Shown here piece after piece: positions 37,874 through 44,978 of a DNA stretch of 44,978 bases. The notes under the pieces are model-generated. The model saw only the letters and a list, made by a program, of their open reading frames with translations. It ran no database searches and was not told where the DNA came from. The position numbers were made by a program, and so were the translations under genes. Position 1 is the first letter of the stretch. The number at the start of each line of letters is the position of its first letter. The stretch is from contig JBFGNS010000013.1 of assembly GCA_041574955.1 (NCBI GenBank), positions 1-44,978 on the forward strand, in the 5' to 3' direction. The DNA comes from CALZJC01 sp041574955. GTDB taxonomy: Bacteria; Acidobacteriota; Thermoanaerobaculia; Multivoradales; JAHEKO01.

Positions 37874-39994
37874 CTAGGGCCGGATCTCCACCCGCAGCGC
37901 AGCCGAGAACGGCCGTCCCGGGATCACCGAGGCGCCGCCGAAGCCGCGCGTCTCGTACTCCTCGTCGGCCAGGTTCTCGAGGTGGAGGCTCCAGCGCAGC
38001 CGGCCGGTAGCGCGGCCCACCGCCAGGTCGAGCACCAGGTAGTCGCCGATCCGCGTGGCGTTGTCTTCGGCGATGAACTGCTCGCCGACCCAGCGGCCGC
38101 CGCCGCCGATCGACCAGCCGCGCGGCAGCCGGCGGCTCAGCCAGAAGCCCGCCAGGTGCTCGGGGGCGAAGGCCGGCCGGTTGCCGGAGCGGTCGAACAC
38201 CGCCACGAACGGCGGGAACGGCAGCTGCAGCAGCTCGGCGAACCGGGTCAGCTCGGCGTCGGTGTAGGCGTAGGTCACCAGCGCCTGCCATCCGGCCGCC
38301 GGCTCGGCGGCGATCTCCAGCTCGAGGCCGCGCGAGCGCTGGTCGCCGACCTGCTGGGTGAAGCCGTTGTCGTCGGGGATGGCGATGTTGCGGCGCTTCA
38401 GCTCGAAGGCGGCGAGCGTCGTGCGCAGCCGGTTGCCGGGCGGCGCCCAGCGCGCCCCGACCTCCACCTGGCGGCTCTCCTCGGGCTCGGGCACGCCCAC
38501 CACGCGCGGCGACGGCGGCGCGAACGAGCGCCCGGTGTTGGCGTACAGCGACACCGTGTCGACCGGCCGGTAGACCAGGCCCAGCATCGGGCTGAGCTCG
38601 CTGTGCGAGCGGCGGGTGCCGGCCACCGGGTCCTCGAAGTCGATCGAGTCGAAGCGCGCGCCGAGGAGCAGCTGGGTGCGCTTGCCGAAAGCGATCTGGT
38701 CCACCAGGTAGGGTGCGACGATCTCGCTGCTTGCGTCGCCGGCGGAGCGGAAGACCACGAAGCCCGGGCCGGTGGCGGTCTCGACCGGCCGGAAGATGTC
38801 GATCGAGGGCAGCAGCGCCGCGTCGAGGGTGAACTCGTCGTCGAAGCGCGCCAGCTCGAGGCCGGCCAGCAGCCGGTGCCGAACCGCCCCGCCGCCGGCG
38901 GTGATCACCAGCTCGAGCTGGTTGCCGGCGAACTGCTGCCTGTCGTCGAGCCGCGTGAGGGTGCGCGACACTGCCAGGCTGCCATCGGGGGTGGGGAAGA
39001 CGAAGCCCAGCAGCGTGCCGTCCGAGAGCCAGTCGAGCTGCCGGACGTAGGTCTTGTTGCGCACCGTCAACCGCTCGCTGAGCTGGCGCTCGTAGTCGAG
39101 CTGCAGGCGGGCGATGTCCTGCTCGGAGCGGTCGAACGGTGAAGCGTAGGAGCGGCTGCGAGGCACCGCCGGCAGGCTACCGCCCACCACCGGGATGCCG
39201 GCGTCGGGCTGGAAGTCGGCCTCCATCCACTCCAGGCTCAGGCTGAGGCTGGTGCGCTCGTTCGGCCGCCAGGCCAGCACCGGGTTGACCGCCAGCGTCT
39301 GGTGGTCGAGGCCGTCGCGGTGGCCGTCGCCGTCGCGCCACAGGCCGTTGAGCCGCAGGCTCCACGGACCCTCACCGCCCCAGTTGGCGTCGACATCGGC
39401 CTCGCGGGTGCCGAAGCTGCCGACGCCGGCGCCGAACACCGCGAAGCGGGCGGGCAGCGGAGCCTTCCTCACCAGGTTGACCATGCCGGCGAGCGGGTTG
39501 GAGCCGTACAGGAAGCCGCCGGGTCCCTTGAACACCTCCACCCGCTCGGCGTTGTACAGCTGGTAGAAGCTCGACTCCGGCTCGGGAGCACCGTCGGTCA
39601 GGATCAGGCCGCCGCTCAACGAGTCGAAGCCGCGCAGGATAAACAGGTCGAAGACCCCGAAGCCGGTCTGCACGCCAAGGCCGGAGACGTTCTCGAGCGC
39701 CTGTCCCAGCAGCTTGGCGCCCTGCGCCTCGAACAGGCCGCGCTCGACCACCCCGACGTTGGCCGGCGTCCAGGCCAGCGGCACCGGCAACTTGTTGGCG
39801 ATGGCGCTCGAGGCCGGCGCGTAGGGCAGGCTCTCCTCGACCCACACCTCGTCCGCCAGGGTGGCCTGCGCCTGGCCGCGGCGCTCCTCGGCCGCTTCCT
39901 CCTCCACCGGCTGCCCTTCGGCGGTGCCGGCTGCGATCGGCGCGGCCAGCAGCAGCGCCAGCGTCAGTCCGATCCTCAACTCACTCGCTCTCAT
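37874..39994 (-). CDS. TonB-dependent outer-membrane receptor
   Basis: A 706-residue protein. MRASELRIGLTLALLLAAPIAAG is a signal peptide. The plug domain has GQALENVSGLGVQTGFGVFD, LFILRGFDSLSGGLILTDGA and VEVFKGPGGFLYGSNPLAGMVNLVRK, close to ferric-siderophore receptors. The 22-strand barrel follows, with typical LSPMLGLVYRPVDTVSLYANTGRSFAPP and LHLENLADEEYETRGFG near the end. It ends VEIRP rather than in the usual aromatic residue. A possible TonB box is DEVWVEES after the signal peptide. Such receptors import siderophores, heme, vitamin B12 or other scarce compounds. The start overlaps the propeller gene upstream by 14 bases, coupling the two. Substrate unknown. Confidence 0.93.
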   Translation of the reverse strand: MRASELRIGLTLALLLAAPIAAGTAEGQPVEEEAAEERRGQAQATLADEVWVEESLPYAPASSAIANKLPVPLAWTPANVGVVERGLFEAQGAKLLGQALENVSGLGVQTGFGVFDLFILRGFDSLSGGLILTDGAPEPESSFYQLYNAERVEVFKGPGGFLYGSNPLAGMVNLVRKAPLPARFAVFGAGVGSFGTREADVDANWGGEGPWSLRLNGLWRDGDGHRDGLDHQTLAVNPVLAWRPNERTSLSLSLEWMEADFQPDAGIPVVGGSLPAVPRSRSYASPFDRSEQDIARLQLDYERQLSERLTVRNKTYVRQLDWLSDGTLLGFVFPTPDGSLAVSRTLTRLDDRQQFAGNQLELVITAGGGAVRHRLLAGLELARFDDEFTLDAALLPSIDIFRPVETATGPGFVVFRSAGDASSEIVAPYLVDQIAFGKRTQLLLGARFDSIDFEDPVAGTRRSHSELSPMLGLVYRPVDTVSLYANTGRSFAPPSPRVVGVPEPEESRQVEVGARWAPPGNRLRTTLAAFELKRRNIAIPDDNGFTQQVGDQRSRGLELEIAAEPAAGWQALVTYAYTDAELTRFAELLQLPFPPFVAVFDRSGNRPAFAPEHLAGFWLSRRLPRGWSIGGGGRWVGEQFIAEDNATRIGDYLVLDLAVGRATGRLRWSLHLENLADEEYETRGFGGASVIPGRPFSAALRVEIRP

Positions 39995-41237
39995 CGCTCT
40001 CCTCCCGCACGTCGAGGGCGACCAGCTCTTCCTCGTTGCGCAAGTACAGCCGGCCGTCGGCGAGGGTGGGCATGGTCCAGCACTTGCCGTCGAGAACCTC
40101 GACCTCGCCCTTGCTGCGGAACGCCTCCGGCGTGGCCTCGACCAGCATCAGCTTGCCACGGTCGCCGAGCACATAGAGGTGGCCCTCGGCCAGCAGCAGC
40201 GAACCGTGTCCGAGCCCCTCGCGCACCGCCCACTTCTCCTCGCCGGTCGTGGCGTCGAGGCATTTGAAGGTGGCGTTGTCGAAGCCGTACAGGTAGCCCT
40301 CTTGGTAGATGGAGCTCGAGAACTGGTTGCGCATGCGGCCGTTCGACCACACCTCGCGCAGCGCCGTTTCTTCCCCGTCGTGCTCGATCTGCAGTAGGGC
40401 GCCGCCGGTGGCGTAGCCCGATGACAGGAACAGCCGGTTGGGCGGGACGAAGATCGGGGTGGCCGCGTTGACGTCGTAGGCGGTCTTCCAGGGCCGTTTC
40501 CACAGCACCCGGCCGTCGGGCGTCACCGATACCACCTTGGTGGCGGTGAACAGCACGATCTGCCGCCGGCCGTCGATGGTCACCGGCAGCGGCGCCGCGT
40601 AGCCGGCCTTGTCGGTCTCGGCGTGCCACACCAGCTCGCCGGTGGCGCGGTCGAGCGCCACGATCGAGTGGTCCTCGCTGCCGCCGGCGTCCAGGAGCAG
40701 CAGGTCGCCCTCGACCAGCGGCGAGGTCGCCACCCCCCAGGTCGGCGGCCGCGCACCGAGCGACTCGCGCAGGTCGCGCCGCCACAGCTGCTCGCCGCTG
40801 ACGGCGTCGATCGCCACCAGGTCGCCGTGGGCGCCGAGCGCGTAGACCACGCCGTCGGCGACCGTCGGCGTCGAGCGCGGGCCGTTGCCCATCATGTCCT
40901 TCCAGCGCTTGCCCAGCTCGACCTGCCAGAGCTGCTTGCCGGTGGCGGCGTCGAGGGCGACCGCCAGCTCCCGGTCGTCCCGCGCGATCAGGGTGTAGAG
41001 CCGGCCGTCCACCGCCGCGATCGCCGAGTAGCCTTCGCCCAGCGGCACCCGCCACAGCTCGGGCGGGCCGCCGTCGGGCCAGCGCGACATCAGGCCGGTC
41101 TCACGGGAGACGCCGTCGCGCCGCGGCCCGCGGAACTCCGGCCAGTCGGCGGCCGCGTCGGCGCCCGCCAGCAGCACCAGCATCGCTGTCAGCGCTGCCG
41201 GCAGGAGCGTGGCGGTCGTTCGGTTGCTTGCTCTCAT
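39981..41237 (-). CDS. Secreted PQQ-like beta-propeller protein (second in cluster)
   Basis: A 418-residue protein with a signal peptide (TATLLPAALTAMLVLLAGADAAA) and a propeller that fills the rest. Blade repeats include DAATGKQLWQVE, DAVSGEQLWRRD, DRATGELVWHAE and DATTGEEKWAVR. WPEFRGPRRDGVS at the mature N-terminus is a common start in this quinoprotein-like group. It is paralogous to the membrane-anchored propeller at 11523-13073: both have GxGHG in a late blade and VLDGKxW near the end. No membrane anchor is present, so it is periplasmic or exported. ATG at 41237 has GGAGAGG 3-9 bases upstream, and the stop overlaps the TonB receptor start. It may supply or hold the receptor's ligand; this is inference. 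Confidence 0.88.
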   Translation of the reverse strand: MRASNRTTATLLPAALTAMLVLLAGADAAADWPEFRGPRRDGVSRETGLMSRWPDGGPPELWRVPLGEGYSAIAAVDGRLYTLIARDDRELAVALDAATGKQLWQVELGKRWKDMMGNGPRSTPTVADGVVYALGAHGDLVAIDAVSGEQLWRRDLRESLGARPPTWGVATSPLVEGDLLLLDAGGSEDHSIVALDRATGELVWHAETDKAGYAAPLPVTIDGRRQIVLFTATKVVSVTPDGRVLWKRPWKTAYDVNAATPIFVPPNRLFLSSGYATGGALLQIEHDGEETALREVWSNGRMRNQFSSSIYQEGYLYGFDNATFKCLDATTGEEKWAVREGLGHGSLLLAEGHLYVLGDRGKLMLVEATPEAFRSKGEVEVLDGKCWTMPTLADGRLYLRNEEELVALDVREESDESE

Positions 41238-41287
41238 CGTCCTCTCCAGGCGTTGACCGCTGGCCGCGGCCGCCCGCGGGTCTCGTC

Positions 41288-42622
41288 CTAGGTGTAGCGG
41301 GCTCCGAGATACGGCTCGTCGTAGAAGGCCGGCAGCAGGAAGTCGACCTGCAGCAGGCCGTCGCGGGTAAGGGCGACCCCGTCGCCCTCGAACCGTAGCA
41401 TCCCCTCGCCCTCGAGCTGGCGGAACGGGCGGTCGAACTCGGCGCGGATCTCGACCCCGAACTTGCGGCGGAAGTAGTCGGCGTCGAGCCGCCCCAGCTT
41501 GAGCTGCAGGATCAGCTCGCGCACCAGCCGCTCGCGCGGCGCCGTCGGGAAGGCGCGCGCCAGCGGCAGCTCGCCGGTCGCCAGCCGCGCCAGGTAGCCG
41601 TCCCAGTCGGCCTCGTTCTGGTAGTGGACGCCGCCCACGTGCGAGAACGAGGACACCCCCAGACCCACGAGGTCGGTGCCGCGCCACAGCGCGTCGCGGT
41701 ACAGGAAGCTGGTACCGCTGCCTTTCTTGACCATGGTGTAGGCGCTCGACACCTCGTAGCCGGCCTCGCCCAGCCGCTCCACCGCCCAACCGTGCCAGGC
41801 CCGTTTGGCCGGCCAGTCCGCCAGCTCGCGGTCGAGCCGGCCGGCCAGCACCCGCGCCGAGAACACCGCGTTGTACGGCAGCTCCATCTGGTAGATGGTC
41901 ACGCAGTCGGGGTCGAGGTCGATGGTCTTCTCGACGGTGTCGCGCCAGCTCTGCCAGCTCTCGCCCACCATGCCGGCGATCAGGTCGACGTTGAGCAGCG
42001 GAAAGTCGAGCTCGCGGATCCACGGCATGACCTCGAGGATCTCGGCCGACAGGTGGGCGCGGCCGTTGTCGCGCAGGATGTCGTCGTCGAAGCTCTCGAC
42101 GCCCAGGCTCAGCCGGGTGACCCCGATCTGGCGGATCGCCTCGAGCCGGGTGCGGGTCAGCGTGCCCGGCTCGCACTCGAAGGTGAACTCGCCGAGCGCC
42201 TCGCCCCACGGCAGCGTGCGCCGGAGGCCGGCGATCAGCCCCTCGAGGTGCTTGACCGAGATGTAGGACGGCGTGCCGCCGCCGAAGTAGACGAAGCCGA
42301 GCGGGCGGCCGGCGAGCGCCCGGCGCTCGGCGTACAGCTCCGCCTCGCGCACCAGCGCCTCGACGTAGCTCTCGATCTGGCGGGCGTTCTTGTCGGTGTA
42401 GACCCGGAAGTAGCAGAACTTGCACCGCTTGCGGCAGAACGGGATGTGGAGGTACAGACCGTACGGCTCGCCGGCCTCACCCGGCCGCTCGAGCGCGCGC
42501 TCCACCGCCGGCAGGCTGGCCTCGTTCCAGAACGAGAACGGCGGGTAGTTGGAGACGAAGACGCTGCCGACGCCGGTCTCCTCGGCGGCGACGCGGGCGG
42601 TGGCTGGCTCGGGCTGGCTCAC
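41288..42622 (-). CDS. HemN/HemW-like radical SAM protein
   Basis: A 444-residue radical SAM enzyme of the coproporphyrinogen III oxidase-like family. The cluster ligands are Cys63, Cys67 and Cys70 (YLHIPFCRKRCKFCYF). YFGGGTPSYIS and FECEPGTLTRTRLEAI are the SAM-binding and glycine-rich regions, and ARLSLGVESFDDDIL-type signature is seen as TRLSLGVESFDDDIL. The C-terminal HemN domain is present (FRRKFGVEI to VDFLLPAFYDE). The N-terminus SVFVSNYPPFSFW is unlike housekeeping HemN or HemW. Relatives act in heme synthesis, heme breakdown (HutW/ChuW) or as class C methylases in natural-product pathways. The cluster setting argues for a specialised role. GTG at 42622 has no ribosome-binding site. 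Confidence 0.87.
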   Translation of the reverse strand: MSQPEPATARVAAEETGVGSVFVSNYPPFSFWNEASLPAVERALERPGEAGEPYGLYLHIPFCRKRCKFCYFRVYTDKNARQIESYVEALVREAELYAERRALAGRPLGFVYFGGGTPSYISVKHLEGLIAGLRRTLPWGEALGEFTFECEPGTLTRTRLEAIRQIGVTRLSLGVESFDDDILRDNGRAHLSAEILEVMPWIRELDFPLLNVDLIAGMVGESWQSWRDTVEKTIDLDPDCVTIYQMELPYNAVFSARVLAGRLDRELADWPAKRAWHGWAVERLGEAGYEVSSAYTMVKKGSGTSFLYRDALWRGTDLVGLGVSSFSHVGGVHYQNEADWDGYLARLATGELPLARAFPTAPRERLVRELILQLKLGRLDADYFRRKFGVEIRAEFDRPFRQLEGEGMLRFEGDGVALTRDGLLQVDFLLPAFYDEPYLGARYT

Positions 42623-42637
42623 GGTGGTGCGGGAGGT

Positions 42638-43747
42638 CTATCGGAAGCAGAGCAGGGTGCCGTCGACGGTGCCGATCACCAGGCGTCCTTCCCCGACCGC
42701 GGCCGACGCCTCGAAGCCGGAGCCCGAGTCGAACGACCACAGCTCCTTGCCGGTGGCGAGATCGACGGCGAACAGGGAACCGTCCGCCGAGGCGGCGAGC
42801 ACCCGCTCACCGACCAGGACCGGGGAGGCGTTGATCCGCCCTCGGGTAGTGTACGTCCACAACCTGGCTCCTGTTTTGCGGTCGATCGCGTGCAGCCGCT
42901 TGTCGCGCCCGCCGATGACGATGCGGTCGGCGCCCACCGCCGCCGACGAGTAGAACGGGAACGGCCGGCCGGGGTCCTGGTAGACCCAGCGCACCTTGCC
43001 GGCGGCGAGGTCGATCGCCAGCACCTGGTTCTCGAAGGTGCCGACGTAGGCGACGTCGCCCCCCACCGCCGGGCTGGCGCCGACGTAGCCGCCCAGCTCG
43101 ACCTGGCGGCGCTCGCGGCCGTCGGCGACGGCGACCACCCGCAGGTAGCCGTCGCAGCCGCTGATCACCGCGTTGCCGTTCCACACCGCCGCGGTGCCGT
43201 TGACGTAGCCGTCGGTCTCGAACCGCCAGCGCTCGGCGCCGGTGGCCGGGTCGAGGCAGTACAGCCGGTTGTCGTAGGCACCCACCAGGATGCAGCCGCC
43301 GGCCGCCACCGGCGAGGCGGTGATCGGCCCCTCGGCCTCGAACAGCCAGCGGCGCTTGCCGTCGGCGGTCGCCAGGGCGTGCAGCCGGCCGCCCTCGTCG
43401 CCGAACACCACGGTGTCGCCCGCGACCAGCGGCGAGGACTTGATCTCGTCGCCCGCCTCGTAGCTCCAGCGCAGCGCGCCGCTTTCCAGGTCGAGGGCGT
43501 ACAGCTTGCCGTCGAGCGAGCCGGCGAAGACCGTGCCGCTGGCGATGGCGGCGGTGGCCTCGAAAGCGTCGCCCGCCTGGAAGCTCCAGCGCGGCGTCGG
43601 CCGATCGGCCAGGCCGTCCGTCGCCCGCCCGGTGAGCTGCGGGTCGCCCCGGAAGCTCGTCCACCCACCGCCGCCAGCTCCCGCCAGCGCCAGCGGCGCC
43701 AGAGCGGCCGCCACCAGCAGGGTCGTGGTCCTAGTAGGCTGCTTCAT
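42638..43747 (-). CDS. Secreted PQQ-like beta-propeller protein (first in cluster)
   Basis: A 369-residue protein with a signal peptide (TTTLLVAAALAPLALAGAG) followed by a beta-propeller of about seven blades. Blade motifs are regular: DLESGALRWSYE, ATADGKRRWLFE, DPATGAERWRFE, DLAAGKVRWVYQ, DRKTGARLWTYT and DLATGKELWSFD. WTSFRGDPQLTGRA at the mature start is a quinoprotein-type opening. It differs from the two longer propellers and is closer to BamB-like proteins in length. No PQQ-dehydrogenase catalytic Asp or disulfide pair can be recognised, though two Cys occur in GGCIL and LYCLD. ATG at 43747 overlaps the stop of the iron alcohol dehydrogenase by 17 bases, and its stop lies 15 bases before the radical SAM start. 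Confidence 0.88.
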   Translation of the reverse strand: MKQPTRTTTLLVAAALAPLALAGAGGGGWTSFRGDPQLTGRATDGLADRPTPRWSFQAGDAFEATAAIASGTVFAGSLDGKLYALDLESGALRWSYEAGDEIKSSPLVAGDTVVFGDEGGRLHALATADGKRRWLFEAEGPITASPVAAGGCILVGAYDNRLYCLDPATGAERWRFETDGYVNGTAAVWNGNAVISGCDGYLRVVAVADGRERRQVELGGYVGASPAVGGDVAYVGTFENQVLAIDLAAGKVRWVYQDPGRPFPFYSSAAVGADRIVIGGRDKRLHAIDRKTGARLWTYTTRGRINASPVLVGERVLAASADGSLFAVDLATGKELWSFDSGSGFEASAAVGEGRLVIGTVDGTLLCFR

Positions 43748-44888
43748 AGAGATCCCTGAACTCCGCCTCGCCGACCGGCCGCGGATTGTAGCGTCCCGTC
43801 CACTGCGCCGCCGCCAGCCGCGCCAGCTCGGGCAGTCTGTCGTGCTCGACGCCGCACTCGCGCAGCGAGCCGGGCAGCCCGCCCTCGGCGCGCAGCGCCT
43901 CGAGCCGCCGGGCGAGAGCCGCCGCCGGGTCGGGGCCGGCGCCGTCTCCGGCCAGCCGGGCGTAGAGCGCCGCTGCTGCGGGCGCGTTGAACCGCACCAC
44001 CACCGGCAGCATCAGCAGCACGGCGGCGCCGTGCACGGTGCCGTAGCGGGCGGTCAGCGGGTTGGCCGCGGCGTGGGCGGCGCCCAGCATCGACTGCTCG
44101 ACGGCGGCCCCCGCCAGGTGGGCGCCGAGCAGCATCCGGCCCGCGGCGCCGCCGTCGGCGAGGTCCGCCAGGAACGCCTCGAAGGCGCCGTCGAGCAGCC
44201 GCCAGGCCTCGCCCGCGTACAGCACCGACACCGGGTTGCGGCTCGTGGTGACATAGCTCTCGACGGCGTGCGAGACGGCGTCGAGGGCGGCGGTGGCCGC
44301 TACCCGGCGCGGCAGGGTGGCCAGCAGCCCGGGGTCGAGCAGCACCTCGCGGAAGCCGGCTCCGGGCGCGCCGCAGGCCATCTTGTCGCCGGTGTCGGGA
44401 TCGGCGATGACGGCGTACGACTGCGCCTCGCTGCCGGTGCCGGCGGTGGTCGGGACGCCGACCGAGGGCAGCAGCGGCCGTACGGTCTCGTTCCAGCCGC
44501 GGTAGTCGACCATCCGGCCGCCGTTGGTGGCCAGCAGGTTGATCCCCTTTGCGGTGTCGAGCGCGCTGCCGCCGCCGAGCGCCACCAGCAGGTCGGCGCG
44601 GTGCTCGCGCGCCGCGCCGGCACCGCGCTCGACGTCGGCGCCGCTCGGGTTCTCGGGCACGCGGTCGAAAACCGCCACCTCGAGCCCCGCCTGTCGCAGT
44701 CGCTCGAGCGCCGGCTCGACGTGGCCGGCGGCGCGGACCCCGGGATCGGTGACCAGGAGCGGGCGCTCGATGCCGAGGCCGGCGGTGACGGCTCCGAGCT
44801 CCGCCAGCCGGCCGGTGCCGAAGCGCACCGCGGCGGTGCCGATCACCGCCTGCCAGCTGCTCTCGATCCTGTCGCTCGTCCAGTCCAT
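43731..44888 (-). CDS. Iron-containing alcohol dehydrogenase (group III)
   Basis: A 385-residue dehydrogenase, about the normal length. The nucleotide site is LLVALGGGSALDTAKGINLLATNGG, followed by GVPTTAGTGSEA. Metal ligands are visible in LDAVSHAVESYVTT (Asp, His) and AHAAANPLTARYGTVHGAAVL (two His), matching the family's D-H-H-H set. It oxidises a primary alcohol or reduces an aldehyde with NAD(P). ATG at 44888 has a weak AGCAGG upstream. It is the first gene of the cluster and overlaps the next propeller gene, so it probably sets expression of the group. The upstream 90 bases to the window edge are GC-rich; a possible -10 CACAAT lies near 44910. Confidence 0.92.
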   Translation of the reverse strand: MDWTSDRIESSWQAVIGTAAVRFGTGRLAELGAVTAGLGIERPLLVTDPGVRAAGHVEPALERLRQAGLEVAVFDRVPENPSGADVERGAGAAREHRADLLVALGGGSALDTAKGINLLATNGGRMVDYRGWNETVRPLLPSVGVPTTAGTGSEAQSYAVIADPDTGDKMACGAPGAGFREVLLDPGLLATLPRRVAATAALDAVSHAVESYVTTSRNPVSVLYAGEAWRLLDGAFEAFLADLADGGAAGRMLLGAHLAGAAVEQSMLGAAHAAANPLTARYGTVHGAAVLLMLPVVVRFNAPAAAALYARLAGDGAGPDPAAALARRLEALRAEGGLPGSLRECGVEHDRLPELARLAAAQWTGRYNPRPVGEAEFRDLYEAAY

Positions 44889-44978
44889 CGCCTGCTCGCC
44901 GCGGGCATTGTGCCATCCGCGCCGTGGTGGCCGCCCGGGGGTGGGGCCTGGAGACTCCACCGGTGGCGGCTCGCCGCC

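Noticed and set aside
41288..42622. Assigning the radical SAM gene as housekeeping hemN or hemW
   Set aside because: Its N-terminal SVFVSNYPPFSFW segment and the cluster with a TonB receptor and propellers do not fit, and sequence alone cannot separate it from HutW or class C methylases.
1..44978. CRISPR arrays, prophage or insertion-sequence genes
   Set aside because: No regularly spaced repeats, integrase, transposase or phage structural genes were seen.

Overview
The window is high-GC, gene-dense bacterial chromosome. Content points to an Acidobacteriota-like organism, perhaps Thermoanaerobaculia: a TIGR03435-type domain, secreted PQQ-like propellers, a TonB receptor (so an outer membrane), a fused TRAP permease and many small lipoproteins. 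This placement is inference. There is no rRNA, recognisable tRNA, CRISPR array, prophage or intact insertion sequence. Several genes lack a Shine-Dalgarno sequence and instead carry a TANNNT -10-like box 6 to 10 bases before the start codon, which suggests leaderless mRNAs.

Layout. 1-3.8 kb: two adjacent proteins built from one repeated module, a DinB-fold protein, a zincin-like protein and an FHA-GAF-PP2C regulator. 3.8-6.5 kb: HU with a long, structured leader, then a nitroreductase and glutamate dehydrogenase pair. 6.7-11.3 kb: M1 peptidase with two membrane proteins, then a zinc alcohol dehydrogenase. 11.5-17.7 kb: quinoprotein-like propeller, a 55-residue protein, a TlpA-TIGR03435 fusion, the remnant of an ABA4-like (DUF4281) gene, and a TAXI-type TRAP transporter. 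17.7-26.4 kb: RNase E/G, RNase D, a second DinB-like protein, and a LolD-like ATPase with a double-length FtsX permease. 26.5-31.2 kb: orphan MbtH, two membrane proteins, a phosphoesterase-like lipoprotein, a chloramphenicol-acetyltransferase-like protein, a thioesterase and a GT4 glycosyltransferase. 31.2-36.5 kb: radical SAM/SPASM protein with an added beta-rich domain, small secreted proteins, a decayed gene and a DUF3311 + SSS symporter pair.

36.5-44.9 kb is a tight minus-strand cluster: iron alcohol dehydrogenase, propeller, HemN-like radical SAM enzyme, second propeller, TonB-dependent receptor and a halogenase-superfamily flavoprotein. Overlapping ends suggest co-expression. The combination of outer-membrane uptake, secreted propellers and two unusual redox enzymes looks like an undescribed uptake and modification system; its substrate cannot be read from sequence.

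The most novel non-coding signal is a dispersed, CTAG-bounded inverted-repeat element of 165-186 bp (11304-11468, 22138-22323), with a 46-bp derivative (13269-13314). Its end stems are kept by a compensatory base change, and its CTAG ends form stop codons or a promoter box of neighbouring genes. Next are the multi-hairpin HU leader and a 21-nt hairpin (20/21 identical) shared by the leaders of HU and RNase E/G.
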